DNA of 64,000 nt from Streptomyces sp. yr375 (GCF_900110755.1 NZ_FOFF01000024.1:1-64000), one strand, 5' to 3'. Counted from the first letter of the stretch, positions 50,480 through 60,226 are shown. A program made the numbers and translations. The notes: generated by a model from the sequence alone, not told the origin.

Positions 50480-53400
50480 GTGGACCAACTGATAAGACAG
50501 TTGCGATATTTCGGGCACTGGACCAGATCCACGTCCCTGTTCGTGGGGCTCGTGCTGTTCGTCGGGCTGATACCCGACGACGCGAGCGCCGCCTCGGGGA
50601 GCACCCGGATCGCCGACGTCAAGCGCGATCCGTCCGTCCCGGGCCGGGACTTCGACAAGAAGCGGCCCGCGACGCGCGACGAGGCCACGGGCGCCTTCAA
50701 GCCCGCCGCGGGGACCGTCCCCGCCCGTACCTTCACGACCCTGGTCACGGACCGGAGCGGCAAGCCGCCGAAGCGGGCGCCGCTCGCCGCAGGCGCCGTA
50801 CCGGGGGCGACTTCTACAACTCCCGTACTGAACAGCCTGGTGAAGGTCCGTCAGCCCGCCGCCGCCGCGAGCAAGGCGGGCAGGACGGCCAAGGCGGCCC
50901 GTGCTGCCGCCGCCGGGAGCGCCGTGCAGGTGCAGGTCAAGGACGCCGCCGCCGCCCGCAAGGCCGGCGTGCAGGGGCTGCTGTTCACGGCGGCTCCCGC
51001 GACGAACGGCATGGGTCCCGCCGCGTCCGGCTCCGTCGAACTGGAGCTGGACTACGCGTCGTTCAAGGACACCTACGGCGGCGACTGGGGTTCCCGGCTC
51101 CGCCTCTACCGGCTTCCGGCCTGCGCGCTGACCACGCCTGCGCTGGAGCGCTGCCGTACCCGCACCGCGCTGCCGGGCGCCAACGACGCGTCCGCGCACA
51201 CCGTTTCGGGCAGCGCCGCGCTGGTCACCGCGAGCGCCGCGCCCGTCGTGTTCGCGGCGGCGGCCGAGGCCTCCGGCCCCGGCGGCAGTCACGCGGCGAC
51301 CTCGCTGTCGCCGTCCGGCTCCTGGACGGCGGGCTCGTCCTCCGGCGGCTTCTCCTGGAGCTACCCGATCGAGGCGCCCGAGGTCCCCGGCGGCCCGCAG
51401 CCCGAGGTCGAACTCTCCTACTCCTCCCAGGCGGTCGACGGACGCACCGCCTCCACCAACGCGCAGTCCTCCTGGATCGCCGAGGGCTGGGACTACGAGC
51501 CCGGCTACATCGAGCGCCGCTTCCGCTCCTGCTCGGACGACAAGGGCGCGATCAAGGACGACAAGGGCGTCGAGCAGAAGCCCAACAACACCGGTGACAG
51601 CGGCGACCTGTGCTGGGGCTCCGACCATGTCGTGATGTCCCTGGGCGGCAACACCACCGAACTCGTCAAGAAGGACGGCACCGACGACTGGCGCCCCGCC
51701 GACGACGACGGCTCCCGCCTCCAGCGCAGGACCGGCGCGGCCAACGGCGCCAAGGACGGCGAGCACTGGGTCCTGACCACCACCGACGGCACCCAGTACC
51801 ACTTCGGCCTGAACAAGCTGCCCGGCGCCCCCGACGGCACCGTCACCCACTCGGCCCTCACGGTTCCGGTGTTCGGCAACCACCCGGGCGAGCCCTGCCA
51901 CGCCACCGCGTTCCTGGACTCCGACTGCGCGCAGGCGTACCGCTGGAACCTGGACTACGTCGTCGACCCGCTCGGCGACGCCATGACCCTGTGGTGGGCC
52001 AAGGAGACCAACTTCTACGGCCAGAACATGAAGGCCGACCAGCAGATCTCCTACACCCGCTCCGCGCAGCTCGCCCGCATCGACTACGGCCTGCGCTCCG
52101 ACAAGCTGTTCGGCGTCCTGCCGGCCGGCCGGGTCGCCTTCACCACCGCCGAACGCTGCGTCCCCACCACGGCGTTCGACTGCGCCGAGGCCAAGCGGAC
52201 CACCGCCAACGCCAAGAACTGGCCGGACACCCCGCTGGACCAGGAGTGCGCGTCGGGCGCCAAGTGCACCGACAAGTTCTCCCCGACGTTCTGGACGACC
52301 AAGCGCCTCACGAAGATCACCACGAGCGTGCTCTCCGGCAGCGCCCTGAAGACCGTCGACTCGTGGGCGCTGGAGCAGTCCTACCCGGCCACCGGCGACG
52401 GCACCTCCCCGGCCCTGTGGCTGGACGCCATCGCCCGCACCGGCCACGGCGCGGGAGCCACCGCCGCCATGCCGAAGGTCACCTTCGCCGGCATCCAGCT
52501 CGACAACCGGGTCGACGGCGTGGAGGGCCTGCCGCCCTTCTCCCGCTACCGGGTGCACGCCATCGACACCGAGACCGGCGGCCGGATCGGCGTCACCTAC
52601 TCGCCGCGCGACTGCCAGGCCCTGGAGCCGAAGCGGCTGCCCGCGTCCCCCGAGTCCAACACCCTGCGCTGCTTCCCGCAGTACTGGACGCCGGGGGGCG
52701 CCCTCAACCCGGTGCAGGACTGGTTCCACAAGTACCTCGTCACCGAGGTCCGCGAAGAGGACCTGGTCACCGACAGCCCCGCCAAGGTGACCTCGTACGA
52801 GTTCCTCGGCGGCGCCGGATGGGCGTACGACGACAGCGAGTTCACCGCGAACAAGCACCGCACCTGGTCGCAGTACCGCGGCTACGAACGCGTCCGCACC
52901 CGCCAGGGCGCCGGCGACGACGTCAAGCAGCTCACCGAGCACCGCTACTTCCGCGGCCTGCACGGCGACAAGTTGCCGTCCGGCACCCGCAGTTCGGCCG
53001 TGACCGACAGCGAGAGCAAGACGTACGCCGATCTCCCGCAGTACCAGGGCCAGTTGCTGGAGCAGATCAGCTACGCCTCGGACGGCGGCCCCGTCGACTC
53101 GGCGACCGTCACCACCCCCTGGGCGGTGAAGACCGCCACCCGAACCCGCGCCGGAACCACGCCTCTCGAGGCATGGATGAGCCGCCCGGAGACCGCCCGC
53201 ACCCGCGAGCGCGTCAAGGGCGACACCTGGCGCACCTCCACCGAGACCACCAAGTACGACGGCTACGGCCTGCCGTACGAGGTCGAGGAGAAGACGCCCG
53301 GCGGCAAGGTCCGCTGTTCGACCGTCAGTTACGCCCGCAACACCACGGCGCACCTGATCGAGTCGGAGTCGCGTGAGAGGACGACGCTGGGCGCGTGCGG

Positions 53401-56400
53401 GACCACCGGCGGCGAAGTCGTCGAGGACACCCGCACGTTGTACGACAACCTGGCCTTCGGCGCCGCCCCTACCAAGGGTCTGCCCACCGAGGTCCAGGAG
53501 CTGAACGCCACCGGCGACGGCTACATCACCATCGACAGGACCGCGTACGACATCCACGGCCGCGAGACGACGACCTGGGACGCCGACAACCGTAAGACGT
53601 CCGTCGAGTACACGCCCACGACCGTGGCCCGGCCGACGAAGACGGTCGCCACGGACCCGCTGCTGCACACCGACACCACGGTCTTCGACGACGTCCGCGG
53701 CCTGCCGCTGACCGAGACGGACGCCAACGGCAAGTCGTCCACCATGGAGTACGACCCGCTGGGCCGGCTCCTGAAGGTCTGGGAGATCGACCGCGACCCG
53801 GCGACCCAGACCCCGACGGCCACCTACGACTACACCGTCCGCCGCGACGGCCCGACGATCGTCACCTCGCGCCTGCTGAAGGACAACGGCGAGTACGCCG
53901 TCTCGTACGAGATCCTCGACGGCCTGCTGCGCGAGCGGCAGACGCAGGACGAGGCGGTCGGCGCGGGCCGCGTCGTCAACGACACCTTCTACGACAGCGC
54001 GGGCCGCAACTGGAAGCAGAACGAGGGGTATTACAACGCGGCTGAGCCCGAGGCCAAGCTCCTCCAGGTCGGCGACAACGCGGTCCCGTCCCAGAACCGC
54101 ACCACCTTCGACGGCATGGGCCAGCCCACCGCCGAGATCACCTACAACCGCGGCACGGAGAAGCTGCGCACCACGACCGAACGCGACGGCGACGTCTCCA
54201 CGACGGTCCCGCCGGGCGGCGACACCGTCACGGCCGTCTTCGAGGACGCCGAGGGCCGCACGGAGCGGCTGCGCGAGTACAGCGACAGCGCGCGTACGAA
54301 GTGGCGGGACACCGTCTACGAGTACGACGACCTCGACAACCTGAGGAAGGTGACCGCGCCCGGTGGCGCCGCCACCTCCTTCGAGTACGACAAGCGGGGC
54401 CGCCAGACCGCGGTCACCGACCCCGACGGCGGCCGCACCGAGATGCGGTACGACAACGCGGACAACGTGATCGCGACCGTCGACCCGCTCCAGCGGACCC
54501 TGGTCACCACGTACGACGACGGCGGCCGTCCGACCACCCTGCGCGAGGGCGGCGACACCGGCCCCAAGCGCCTGGAGTGGACGTACGACTCCCTCGGCAA
54601 GGGCCTGCCCACCGCGCAGATCCGCTACGAGGGCGGCCGTGAGTACCGGGAGGAGATCACCGGCTACGACGACGCCTACCGGGTGAAGTCGTCCAAGACG
54701 GTGATCCCGGTCGAGGAGACCGGCCTCGCGGGCACCTACACCTACAAGTACGAGTACACCCCGACCGGCAACCTCGCCTGGGCCGAAGTCCCGGGCCTGG
54801 GCGGCCTGGTGACCGAACGGGTCGTCTTCCGCTACAACTCCGACGGCCTGCCGATCGCCATCGGCGGAGCCTCCGCCTACCTGGCGGGCGTGGACTACTC
54901 GGCGTTCGGCGAGATCCTGCGCACGGACGCCGGACCGGCCGGCAAGAAGGTCTACGGCTCCTACGTCTACGACGAGTTCACCCGTCGCCTCCAGACGGCC
55001 ACCTTCGACCGCTCGCTCGCCCCGGCCCGCATCAGCGAGACCCGGTACGGCTACGACGAGGCCGGCAACGTCACGAAGATCACCGACGTGCCCGGCAGCG
55101 CGGCGCCCGACGCGGGCAAGACGGACACCCAGTGCTTCGTCTACGACAAGCTGCGCCAGATGACCTCGGCGTGGACCGCGAGGACGGAGGAGTGCGCGGC
55201 GGCCCCGACCAAGGACACGGTCGGCGGCCCGGACGCCTACTGGCAGTCGTACCAGTACGACGAGGCGGGCAACCGCAAGACGCTCGTCGAGCACGACACG
55301 ACGGGCGACCCGGCGAAGGACGTCACCCGCTCGTACCTGTACGGCAAGGCGGGGGTCGGCGGCCCCAACGCGCTGGCCGAGATCAAGTCGACCGGCCCGC
55401 AGGGCGAACGCCTCAACACCTTCGCCTACGACAAGGCCGGCAACACCGTCGGCCGCCAGAACGGCGGCACCAACCAGACCCTCGAGTACGACATCGAGGG
55501 CCAGTTGCGCAAGGTGACCGAGCCGGTCGAGGGCGGCGGCACCAAGTCCACGTCGTACCTGTACGGCGCGGACGGCGAACGCCTCATCCGCACCGGCGCG
55601 GACGGCAGCCGCACGCTGTACCTGGCGGAAGCCGAGCTGACGGTCGACGCGGCCAACTCGACCGCGAAGGCGGAACGCTTCTATCCGCACCCCGACGGCT
55701 CGACGACGGTCCGCGCGACCGGCGGCGTCCGCCAACTGATGCTGGCCGACCACCACGGCACGTCCCACACGGTCGTGGACATGGTCGACCCGGCGATGGG
55801 CGTCACCCGCCGCAAGTCGATGCCGTTCGGCGAGGCGAGGGGCGAGCAGCCCACCGCCTGGCCCGGACAGCGCGGCTTCGTCGGCGGCACGGTCGACAAG
55901 GACACGGGCCTGACCCGCCTCGGCGCCCGCGACTACGACCCGGCGACGGGCCGGTTCCTCACGGTCGACCCGATGGTCGACTACGGCCAGCCGGCCACCA
56001 TGAACCCGTACGCCTACAGCAACAACGCCCCGGCGACGTTCTCCGACCCGTCCGGCGAGTTCTTCCCGATCCTCATCGGCATCGCGGCCCGCATCGCCAT
56101 CCAGGCGGCGATCCGCGCGGCAGCCCGCCGCGCGGCGATCATCGCGGCCCGCAAGGCGGCCCAGGCGGCGGCCCGCCGGGCGGCGGCCCTCGCCCGCAAG
56201 CGCGCCCTCGAGGCCGCGAAGCGCGCGGCGGCGAAGGCGAAGCGGGAAGCGGCCCGCAAGGCGGCCGCGGCGAAGCGGGCGGCGGCCAAGCGGGCGGCGG
56301 CCCGCGCGGCGGCGAAACGGGCGGCAGCCCGCAGGGCCGCCTCCCAGGCCCGCGCCCGCGCGGCCCGGGCGGCGGCGAAGAAGGCGGCGGCGCGCCGGGC

Positions 56401-56932
56401 GGCCGCCCGCAAGGCGGCGGCCCGCCCGAAGCCCCGCGCCAAGCCCCGTTCCCAGCCGAAGCCGCGCCCGAAGCCGTCGCAGGTGAAGCGGGCGGCGCAG
56501 AAGGGCGCCAAACGGGTCGCGGAAGAGGTGAAGTCCGAGCTCAAGGAGCAGGCGCAGGACGCGGTTCAGCAGCGGGCCGCGGAGTGGAGCGAAGGCCAGG
56601 AGGACCCGGCCGGTGCGGCTCGCTATGCTCGTGACCTGCAAGGGCACGAGGACAGAGGCCGTAACCACTCGACGTACACCGCAGGCTTCGACCCGGACAA
56701 CCCTGGCCAGGTGTTCATCGGCTGCTCGTCCAACCCCGAGGGGTGCGCCGAGCGGGACGTGGAGCGCCAGGCGGGCAAGGGGCCGCGACACGTGGTCTTC
56801 ACCAAGGCGTTCGGCTGGCGTGCCAAGCGGTGGGTGGAGATCCCGGTATGTGTGAAGTGTCAGTCCCGGTACGACAAAAAGCAGTTCCCACCGGACGTCA
56901 CGTACGACGAGGGAGGGGACTGGTCCCGGTGA
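50480..56932 (+). CDS. RHS-repeat polymorphic toxin with histone-like tract and deaminase-like tip
   Basis: This 2150-residue secreted protein starts at a GTG with GGGGAGG six bases before. A signal/anchor (about 19-40) is followed by long RHS/YD repeats (YDxxGRL-type units) forming a shell. The RHS core ends with GARDYDPATGRFLTVDP and YAYSNNAPATFSDPSG (about 1815-1860). Then comes a 140-residue helix almost wholly of Ala, Arg and Lys (about 1868-2010), like a histone H1 tail, with a Pro/Lys/Arg part. The last about 90 residues look like a nucleic-acid deaminase toxin: CAE (2089-2091) and CVKC (2124-2127) match the (H/C)xE...CxxC zinc motif of the YwqJ type. Two immunity-like genes follow. 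Confidence 0.82.
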   Translation: MDQLIRQLRYFGHWTRSTSLFVGLVLFVGLIPDDASAASGSTRIADVKRDPSVPGRDFDKKRPATRDEATGAFKPAAGTVPARTFTTLVTDRSGKPPKRAPLAAGAVPGATSTTPVLNSLVKVRQPAAAASKAGRTAKAARAAAAGSAVQVQVKDAAAARKAGVQGLLFTAAPATNGMGPAASGSVELELDYASFKDTYGGDWGSRLRLYRLPACALTTPALERCRTRTALPGANDASAHTVSGSAALVTASAAPVVFAAAAEASGPGGSHAATSLSPSGSWTAGSSSGGFSWSYPIEAPEVPGGPQPEVELSYSSQAVDGRTASTNAQSSWIAEGWDYEPGYIERRFRSCSDDKGAIKDDKGVEQKPNNTGDSGDLCWGSDHVVMSLGGNTTELVKKDGTDDWRPADDDGSRLQRRTGAANGAKDGEHWVLTTTDGTQYHFGLNKLPGAPDGTVTHSALTVPVFGNHPGEPCHATAFLDSDCAQAYRWNLDYVVDPLGDAMTLWWAKETNFYGQNMKADQQISYTRSAQLARIDYGLRSDKLFGVLPAGRVAFTTAERCVPTTAFDCAEAKRTTANAKNWPDTPLDQECASGAKCTDKFSPTFWTTKRLTKITTSVLSGSALKTVDSWALEQSYPATGDGTSPALWLDAIARTGHGAGATAAMPKVTFAGIQLDNRVDGVEGLPPFSRYRVHAIDTETGGRIGVTYSPRDCQALEPKRLPASPESNTLRCFPQYWTPGGALNPVQDWFHKYLVTEVREEDLVTDSPAKVTSYEFLGGAGWAYDDSEFTANKHRTWSQYRGYERVRTRQGAGDDVKQLTEHRYFRGLHGDKLPSGTRSSAVTDSESKTYADLPQYQGQLLEQISYASDGGPVDSATVTTPWAVKTATRTRAGTTPLEAWMSRPETARTRERVKGDTWRTSTETTKYDGYGLPYEVEEKTPGGKVRCSTVSYARNTTAHLIESESRERTTLGACGTTGGEVVEDTRTLYDNLAFGAAPTKGLPTEVQELNATGDGYITIDRTAYDIHGRETTTWDADNRKTSVEYTPTTVARPTKTVATDPLLHTDTTVFDDVRGLPLTETDANGKSSTMEYDPLGRLLKVWEIDRDPATQTPTATYDYTVRRDGPTIVTSRLLKDNGEYAVSYEILDGLLRERQTQDEAVGAGRVVNDTFYDSAGRNWKQNEGYYNAAEPEAKLLQVGDNAVPSQNRTTFDGMGQPTAEITYNRGTEKLRTTTERDGDVSTTVPPGGDTVTAVFEDAEGRTERLREYSDSARTKWRDTVYEYDDLDNLRKVTAPGGAATSFEYDKRGRQTAVTDPDGGRTEMRYDNADNVIATVDPLQRTLVTTYDDGGRPTTLREGGDTGPKRLEWTYDSLGKGLPTAQIRYEGGREYREEITGYDDAYRVKSSKTVIPVEETGLAGTYTYKYEYTPTGNLAWAEVPGLGGLVTERVVFRYNSDGLPIAIGGASAYLAGVDYSAFGEILRTDAGPAGKKVYGSYVYDEFTRRLQTATFDRSLAPARISETRYGYDEAGNVTKITDVPGSAAPDAGKTDTQCFVYDKLRQMTSAWTARTEECAAAPTKDTVGGPDAYWQSYQYDEAGNRKTLVEHDTTGDPAKDVTRSYLYGKAGVGGPNALAEIKSTGPQGERLNTFAYDKAGNTVGRQNGGTNQTLEYDIEGQLRKVTEPVEGGGTKSTSYLYGADGERLIRTGADGSRTLYLAEAELTVDAANSTAKAERFYPHPDGSTTVRATGGVRQLMLADHHGTSHTVVDMVDPAMGVTRRKSMPFGEARGEQPTAWPGQRGFVGGTVDKDTGLTRLGARDYDPATGRFLTVDPMVDYGQPATMNPYAYSNNAPATFSDPSGEFFPILIGIAARIAIQAAIRAAARRAAIIAARKAAQAAARRAAALARKRALEAAKRAAAKAKREAARKAAAAKRAAAKRAAARAAAKRAAARRAASQARARAARAAAKKAAARRAAARKAAARPKPRAKPRSQPKPRPKPSQVKRAAQKGAKRVAEEVKSELKEQAQDAVQQRAAEWSEGQEDPAGAARYARDLQGHEDRGRNHSTYTAGFDPDNPGQVFIGCSSNPEGCAERDVERQAGKGPRHVVFTKAFGWRAKRWVEIPVCVKCQSRYDKKQFPPDVTYDEGGDWSR

Positions 56933-56963
56933 GACTGGGCGGAACGAAACGAACGGAGTCCGG

Positions 56964-57455
56964 GTGAGTAAGCGCTTCGCCGAAATCGAGATCGCGCGTG
57001 TTCCATGGCAGGACTACAGGGCGTCGGGCGACCGCTCGGGCGCCGTGGCCGATGCGTTGCGGAAGTTGGTCGACGCCACCACGGAGGACGACGCGTTCGG
57101 CGCGTACTGGGGGCTCGAGAACGTCGTCGTGGTCCAGGGGCAGTTGTACAGCGCGGCTGTGCCGACCGTGCAGGTGCTGCTGGCCGCGCTCCTCGACGAT
57201 CTGTCGCCGGACGCTCGTGACCTGGTCCTCGAACTGCTTCAGCAGATCGTGATGGGCGAGGCGGATGCGGACGAGGCGGCTCTCGGCGACGCCGATCTCG
57301 GCGACCGGTGCCGGACGGCCGCTCGCAACGGCCTGTGGCTCGTGTACCGCGAGCTGGGCACCCGGCGCCGGGAGACGGCCGAGGCCGTACTCGACCGCAT
57401 CGAGACCGACCGACCTCGTCTGAACGCCTACCTGGCGGGTCTGCGCGGCAAGTAG
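56964..57455 (+). CDS. Probable immunity protein 1 (helical repeat)
   Basis: This 163-residue protein starts at a GTG 31 bases after the RHS stop. It is alpha-helical with HEAT-like pairs: GAYWGLENVVVVQGQLYSAAVPTVQVLL, RDLVLELLQQIVMGEAD and CRTAARNGLWLVYREL. Proteins of this kind often follow polymorphic toxins as immunity factors. It is acidic, fitting a partner for the basic toxin tip. Cytosolic; no leader. The direct downstream position is the main reason for the immunity call. Confidence 0.75.
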   Translation: MSKRFAEIEIARVPWQDYRASGDRSGAVADALRKLVDATTEDDAFGAYWGLENVVVVQGQLYSAAVPTVQVLLAALLDDLSPDARDLVLELLQQIVMGEADADEAALGDADLGDRCRTAARNGLWLVYRELGTRRRETAEAVLDRIETDRPRLNAYLAGLRGK

Positions 57456-57477
57456 GTCACGGACACCGTGCCGACCA

Positions 57478-57522
57478 GGGCGGTCGGCTTCCCTCGAAAT
57501 CCTTTGGGGAAGCCGGCCGCCC
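57478..57522. terminator. Long-stem terminator between the two immunity-like genes
   Basis: GGGCGGTCGGCTTCCC (57478-57493) and GGGAAGCCGGCCGCCC (57507-57522) pair over 16 bases with one mismatch/wobble, around a 13-base loop. It follows the first immunity gene's stop by 22 bases. It should end the toxin-immunity transcript, leaving the second gene to its own promoter or to read-through. Confidence 0.8.
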
Positions 57523-57638
57523 CGTGGTCGTGAGAAGCGTCCGCGGGTTCGCTTCCCCGGACGTGTTCTGGGAGGAATTCCCGGAACCGAGGAAAGCAAC
57601 GAGCCGGCATACCCGCAGGCAGCGAGGTGGATAGAGGC

Positions 57639-58112
57639 GTGGGGCGCATTCTCAAGCGGGTCCCTCGGATTCCCTGGGGGACCCTCGAAGACTCGCTGGG
57701 TTCCGCTCGCGACATCCCGTCGCTCCTTTCCAGGGTGGCCTGGGGTGACGAAGCGACGGTGAGCTTGGCCATCGACGAACTCGGCGACCGTGTGTGCTCA
57801 CTCGGGTTCGTGGTGTCGGAGGCGACTCCCCATGTGGTCCCGTTCCTGGTGGAGTTGGCCGGAGACGGCACGGTCCGCGGTCGCGCGGAGATCCTGGAGC
57901 TCGTCTCCAAGATCTACTCGGCCAGGGAGTGGGAGTCCACCGCCCGTCTCGCACCGGGAAAGGATGCGGAGGGGTATCGGGAGAAAATCGCCTGGGAGGC
58001 CGCGAGTCAGGGCGCTGTGCTGGCGGGCGCCGGGGTGTTCCAGGGCTTGCTGGACGATCCGGACCCTGAAGTCTCCAAGGCCGCGCGAGATCTGATCGCG
58101 TTCCTTGCGTAG
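57639..58112 (+). CDS. Probable immunity protein 2 (helical, HEAT-like)
   Basis: This 157-residue protein has helical repeat features (LLSRVAWGDEATVSLAIDEL, then ATPHVVPFLVELA and KAARDLIAFLA). It starts at a GTG after GAGGTGG at eight-base spacing; an in-frame upstream GTG at 57627 is possible. It is not clearly homologous to the first immunity gene, but belongs to the same HEAT-like class. Orphan immunity genes after RHS toxins are common, kept from earlier toxin tips. Confidence 0.7.
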   Translation: MGRILKRVPRIPWGTLEDSLGSARDIPSLLSRVAWGDEATVSLAIDELGDRVCSLGFVVSEATPHVVPFLVELAGDGTVRGRAEILELVSKIYSAREWESTARLAPGKDAEGYREKIAWEAASQGAVLAGAGVFQGLLDDPDPEVSKAARDLIAFLA

Positions 58113-58277
58113 CCCCCGGGGCGACCGCCCTCTGAGGCGAACGTGGCACAGCGGCTCCACCGGAGAAGCCTCCGGGGGAGCCGTCCGTGTCGTGGGGCCT
58201 TCATGCCGATCCGCAGGGTCGCCTCCCCGGACGGGTACAAGGTCAAGCACCCGCGCCGGATGCCGTCGGCCGCGAAC

Positions 58278-58304
58278 GTGACACATCCCCCCCGGAGGTG
58301 TCAC
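58278..58304. promoter_or_regulatory. GTGACAC/GTGTCAC dyad in a convergent gap
   Basis: GTGACAC (58278-58284) and GTGTCAC (58298-58304) are inverted around a 13-base C/G-rich spacer containing GGAGG. The site lies between the second immunity gene (stop 58112) and the aminotransferase (stop 58387), a 274-base gap with no supported gene. A seven-base stem could act as a weak terminator. An ATG follows directly (58304), but its frame runs antisense into the aminotransferase and looks non-coding. Confidence 0.35.
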
Positions 58305-58386
58305 ATGCGCGGAACTGTTACCCGGCCGCCCGTGGATTGGCCGACAGCGCCCACACCGCTCAGCGCCCGCCCGCCGCACGGAGTGA

Positions 58387-60141
58387 CTAGCCCGCCTGGC
58401 CCATGCCCGCCGCGTTCGGCCAGCTCTGGGCGTTGGGCCAGCCGGTGGCCGCCGCGGGGGAGAGGCCGTTGGTGCCGCGGACCTGGGCGGCGGTGAGGCC
58501 GCCGCGGGCCGGGACGCCGGTGGGCGTCGGACCCATCGGCGGGGCGGCCATCGCCGGTGCCATCGGGGGAGCCATGGCCGCCGGGGCCATCGCCGGGGCC
58601 ATGGCGGCGGGCGCCATCGGTGCCATGGGGGCCATCGGTGCCATGGGCGGCGGGGCCATCGCCGCCGCCGGTGCCATCGGCGGGGCCGGGGCCGGGACGG
58701 GGGTCGGGAACGGGGTGGGCGCCGGGGCCGGGGCCGGGCTCGGTACCGACTGGGGGAAGATCTGGGCCGCCGCCGGGAGCGGCATGCCCGCGCCGTCGGA
58801 GGGGGTGGGCTGCGCCATCGCGGCCGCCGGGGCCATCGCGGGCGGGGCCATCGCCGCCGCCGGCGCCATCGGCGGGGCCGCGGCGACCAGTCCCGGCGCC
58901 TGCATGCCCATCGCCTGGGCGGCGAGGCCCGGCATGCCCGCGCCGTTGGTGACGAGCCGGTCCACGGCCGCCATGCCGGAGCTGTAGCCGACGCCGGCGC
59001 TCAGCTCGGGCACGGGGGCGCCCCGCCTGGTCCCGTAGAGCACCTGTTCCATGCCGGACACCAGGCGGCGGACGTCCACCTGGGGGCGCACCACGAGCCG
59101 CAGGAAGCGGCTGGAGGAGCCGATCTTGTTGCCGCACTCGCGGACCAGGATGCGGTGCTCGGCGAGCAGCCGGTCACGGACCACGGTGCCCTCCGCGCCG
59201 ACGGGCAGGCGTACGAAGAGGAAGTTGCCCTGGGAGGGGTAGACCGTCAGGCCGGGCAGCGCGCTGAGCTGGCTCGCCATGTCGAGGCGGTCGCGGCGCA
59301 CCTGTTGCAGGCTCTGCGCGTACTCCGCGCCGTGCTGCTTGAGAATGAACACCACATGCTCGGCAAAGGAGTTGAGGTTCCACTTCGGCAGCATCGAGCG
59401 GACCTTGCCCGCGAGCGCCGGGTTGGCGACCAGGTAGCCGAAGCGGATGCCGTGCAGGCCGAAGTTCTTGCCCAGGCTGCGCAGCACGATCACGTTCGGG
59501 CGGAGCATGGCCTCCTGGACGACGCTCGGCTCGGCCTCCGCGTCCGCGAACTCCAGGAACGACTCGTCGATGACGATCAGGTCCAGGTCGGCCATCGCGT
59601 CCATGAACTGCACGATCGCGTGCTTGTGCAGGAAGCCGCCGTCGGGGTTGTTCGGGTTGCAGATCACGGCGGCCCGGGTGCCGCGGGCGCGGATGAACTC
59701 GGCGTACTGGGCCAGGTCCAGGGCGAAGCCGCTGGACTCCTGGAGCGGGAACATGTCGACCCGCTTGCCGGTCTCCATGGGCTGGTCGGTCCAGCGGCCG
59801 AAGGTGGGGACGGGGATGGCGAGGGACTCACGGACCAGCAAGTGGTCGATCCAGGTGATGAGTTCCGTCGAGCCGTTGCCCATCGCCACGGCCTGCGGCG
59901 GGAGTTGGAGCAGACTGCACAGTTCCGCGGTGATCGTGTCGGCGCTGCTCGGGTAGTACGTGATGATGTCGCGCAGCCGCGCGGCCATCTCGTCGAACAT
60001 GGCCGGGGTCGGGAAGTACGGGTTGCAGGGGATGCAGAAGTCCACCGGGCCGACCCCCTCGCCGCCCTCGCGAGTCAGCGCCGCCATCGACGGGCTGTGC
60101 GCCGCGGTGTTGCGGAACAACGAGGAGACGTTGTCGGCCAT
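58387..60141 (-). CDS. PLP-dependent aminotransferase with long Pro/Met/Ala-rich tail
   Basis: This 584-residue protein has a complete class I/II aminotransferase (about 25-390) of the histidinol-phosphate aminotransferase type: MGNGSTELITW, CNPNNPDGG (substrate-binding Asn), IDESFLEFAD, and PLP lysine Lys225 in LRSLGKNFGLHGIRFGY. The C-terminal 190 residues are low complexity, with PMAPA- and APAAAMA-type units repeated (for example MAPMAPMAPMAPAAM). This tail could be an unstructured linker or interaction arm; its DNA is a GCC/ATG-type tandem array. The ATG has GGAGG before it. Substrate unknown. Confidence 0.85.
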   Translation of the reverse strand: MADNVSSLFRNTAAHSPSMAALTREGGEGVGPVDFCIPCNPYFPTPAMFDEMAARLRDIITYYPSSADTITAELCSLLQLPPQAVAMGNGSTELITWIDHLLVRESLAIPVPTFGRWTDQPMETGKRVDMFPLQESSGFALDLAQYAEFIRARGTRAAVICNPNNPDGGFLHKHAIVQFMDAMADLDLIVIDESFLEFADAEAEPSVVQEAMLRPNVIVLRSLGKNFGLHGIRFGYLVANPALAGKVRSMLPKWNLNSFAEHVVFILKQHGAEYAQSLQQVRRDRLDMASQLSALPGLTVYPSQGNFLFVRLPVGAEGTVVRDRLLAEHRILVRECGNKIGSSSRFLRLVVRPQVDVRRLVSGMEQVLYGTRRGAPVPELSAGVGYSSGMAAVDRLVTNGAGMPGLAAQAMGMQAPGLVAAAPPMAPAAAMAPPAMAPAAAMAQPTPSDGAGMPLPAAAQIFPQSVPSPAPAPAPTPFPTPVPAPAPPMAPAAAMAPPPMAPMAPMAPMAPAAMAPAMAPAAMAPPMAPAMAAPPMGPTPTGVPARGGLTAAQVRGTNGLSPAAATGWPNAQSWPNAAGMGQAG

Positions 60142-60192
60142 GGAACCTCCGTATGGGGCGGAGCCGGCGGGGACGACCGGGCCCGTCGTCAT

Positions 60193-60226
60193 TGGGTGGC
60201 CCGCGCGGGGGAGCACGGGCCACCCA
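60193..60226. terminator. Terminator of the sugar ABC/galM operon
   Basis: TGGGTGGCCCG (60193-60203) and CGGGCCACCCA (60216-60226) form a perfect 11-base stem with a 12-base loop. It lies 84 bases past the galM stop on the leftward strand and before the start of the aminotransferase (60141), so it separates the two transcripts. Confidence 0.75.

Noticed and set aside
47311..51597. A 1428-codon rightward open frame across the FG-GAP gene and RHS start
   Set aside because: It lies antisense to the FG-GAP gene and then in a shadow frame of the RHS gene, with Arg/Val/Gly-rich composition and no motif.
50450..56791. A 2113-codon leftward open frame opposite the RHS gene
   Set aside because: High-GC antisense artefact; leucine/arginine/glycine-rich with no repeats or domains, while the sense strand shows RHS repeats.
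58187..58496. A short rightward frame starting at an ATG after GGAGG (58304)
   Set aside because: The ribosome-like GGAGG is part of a dyad, the product is Pro/Arg-rich, and it runs antisense into the aminotransferase tail.
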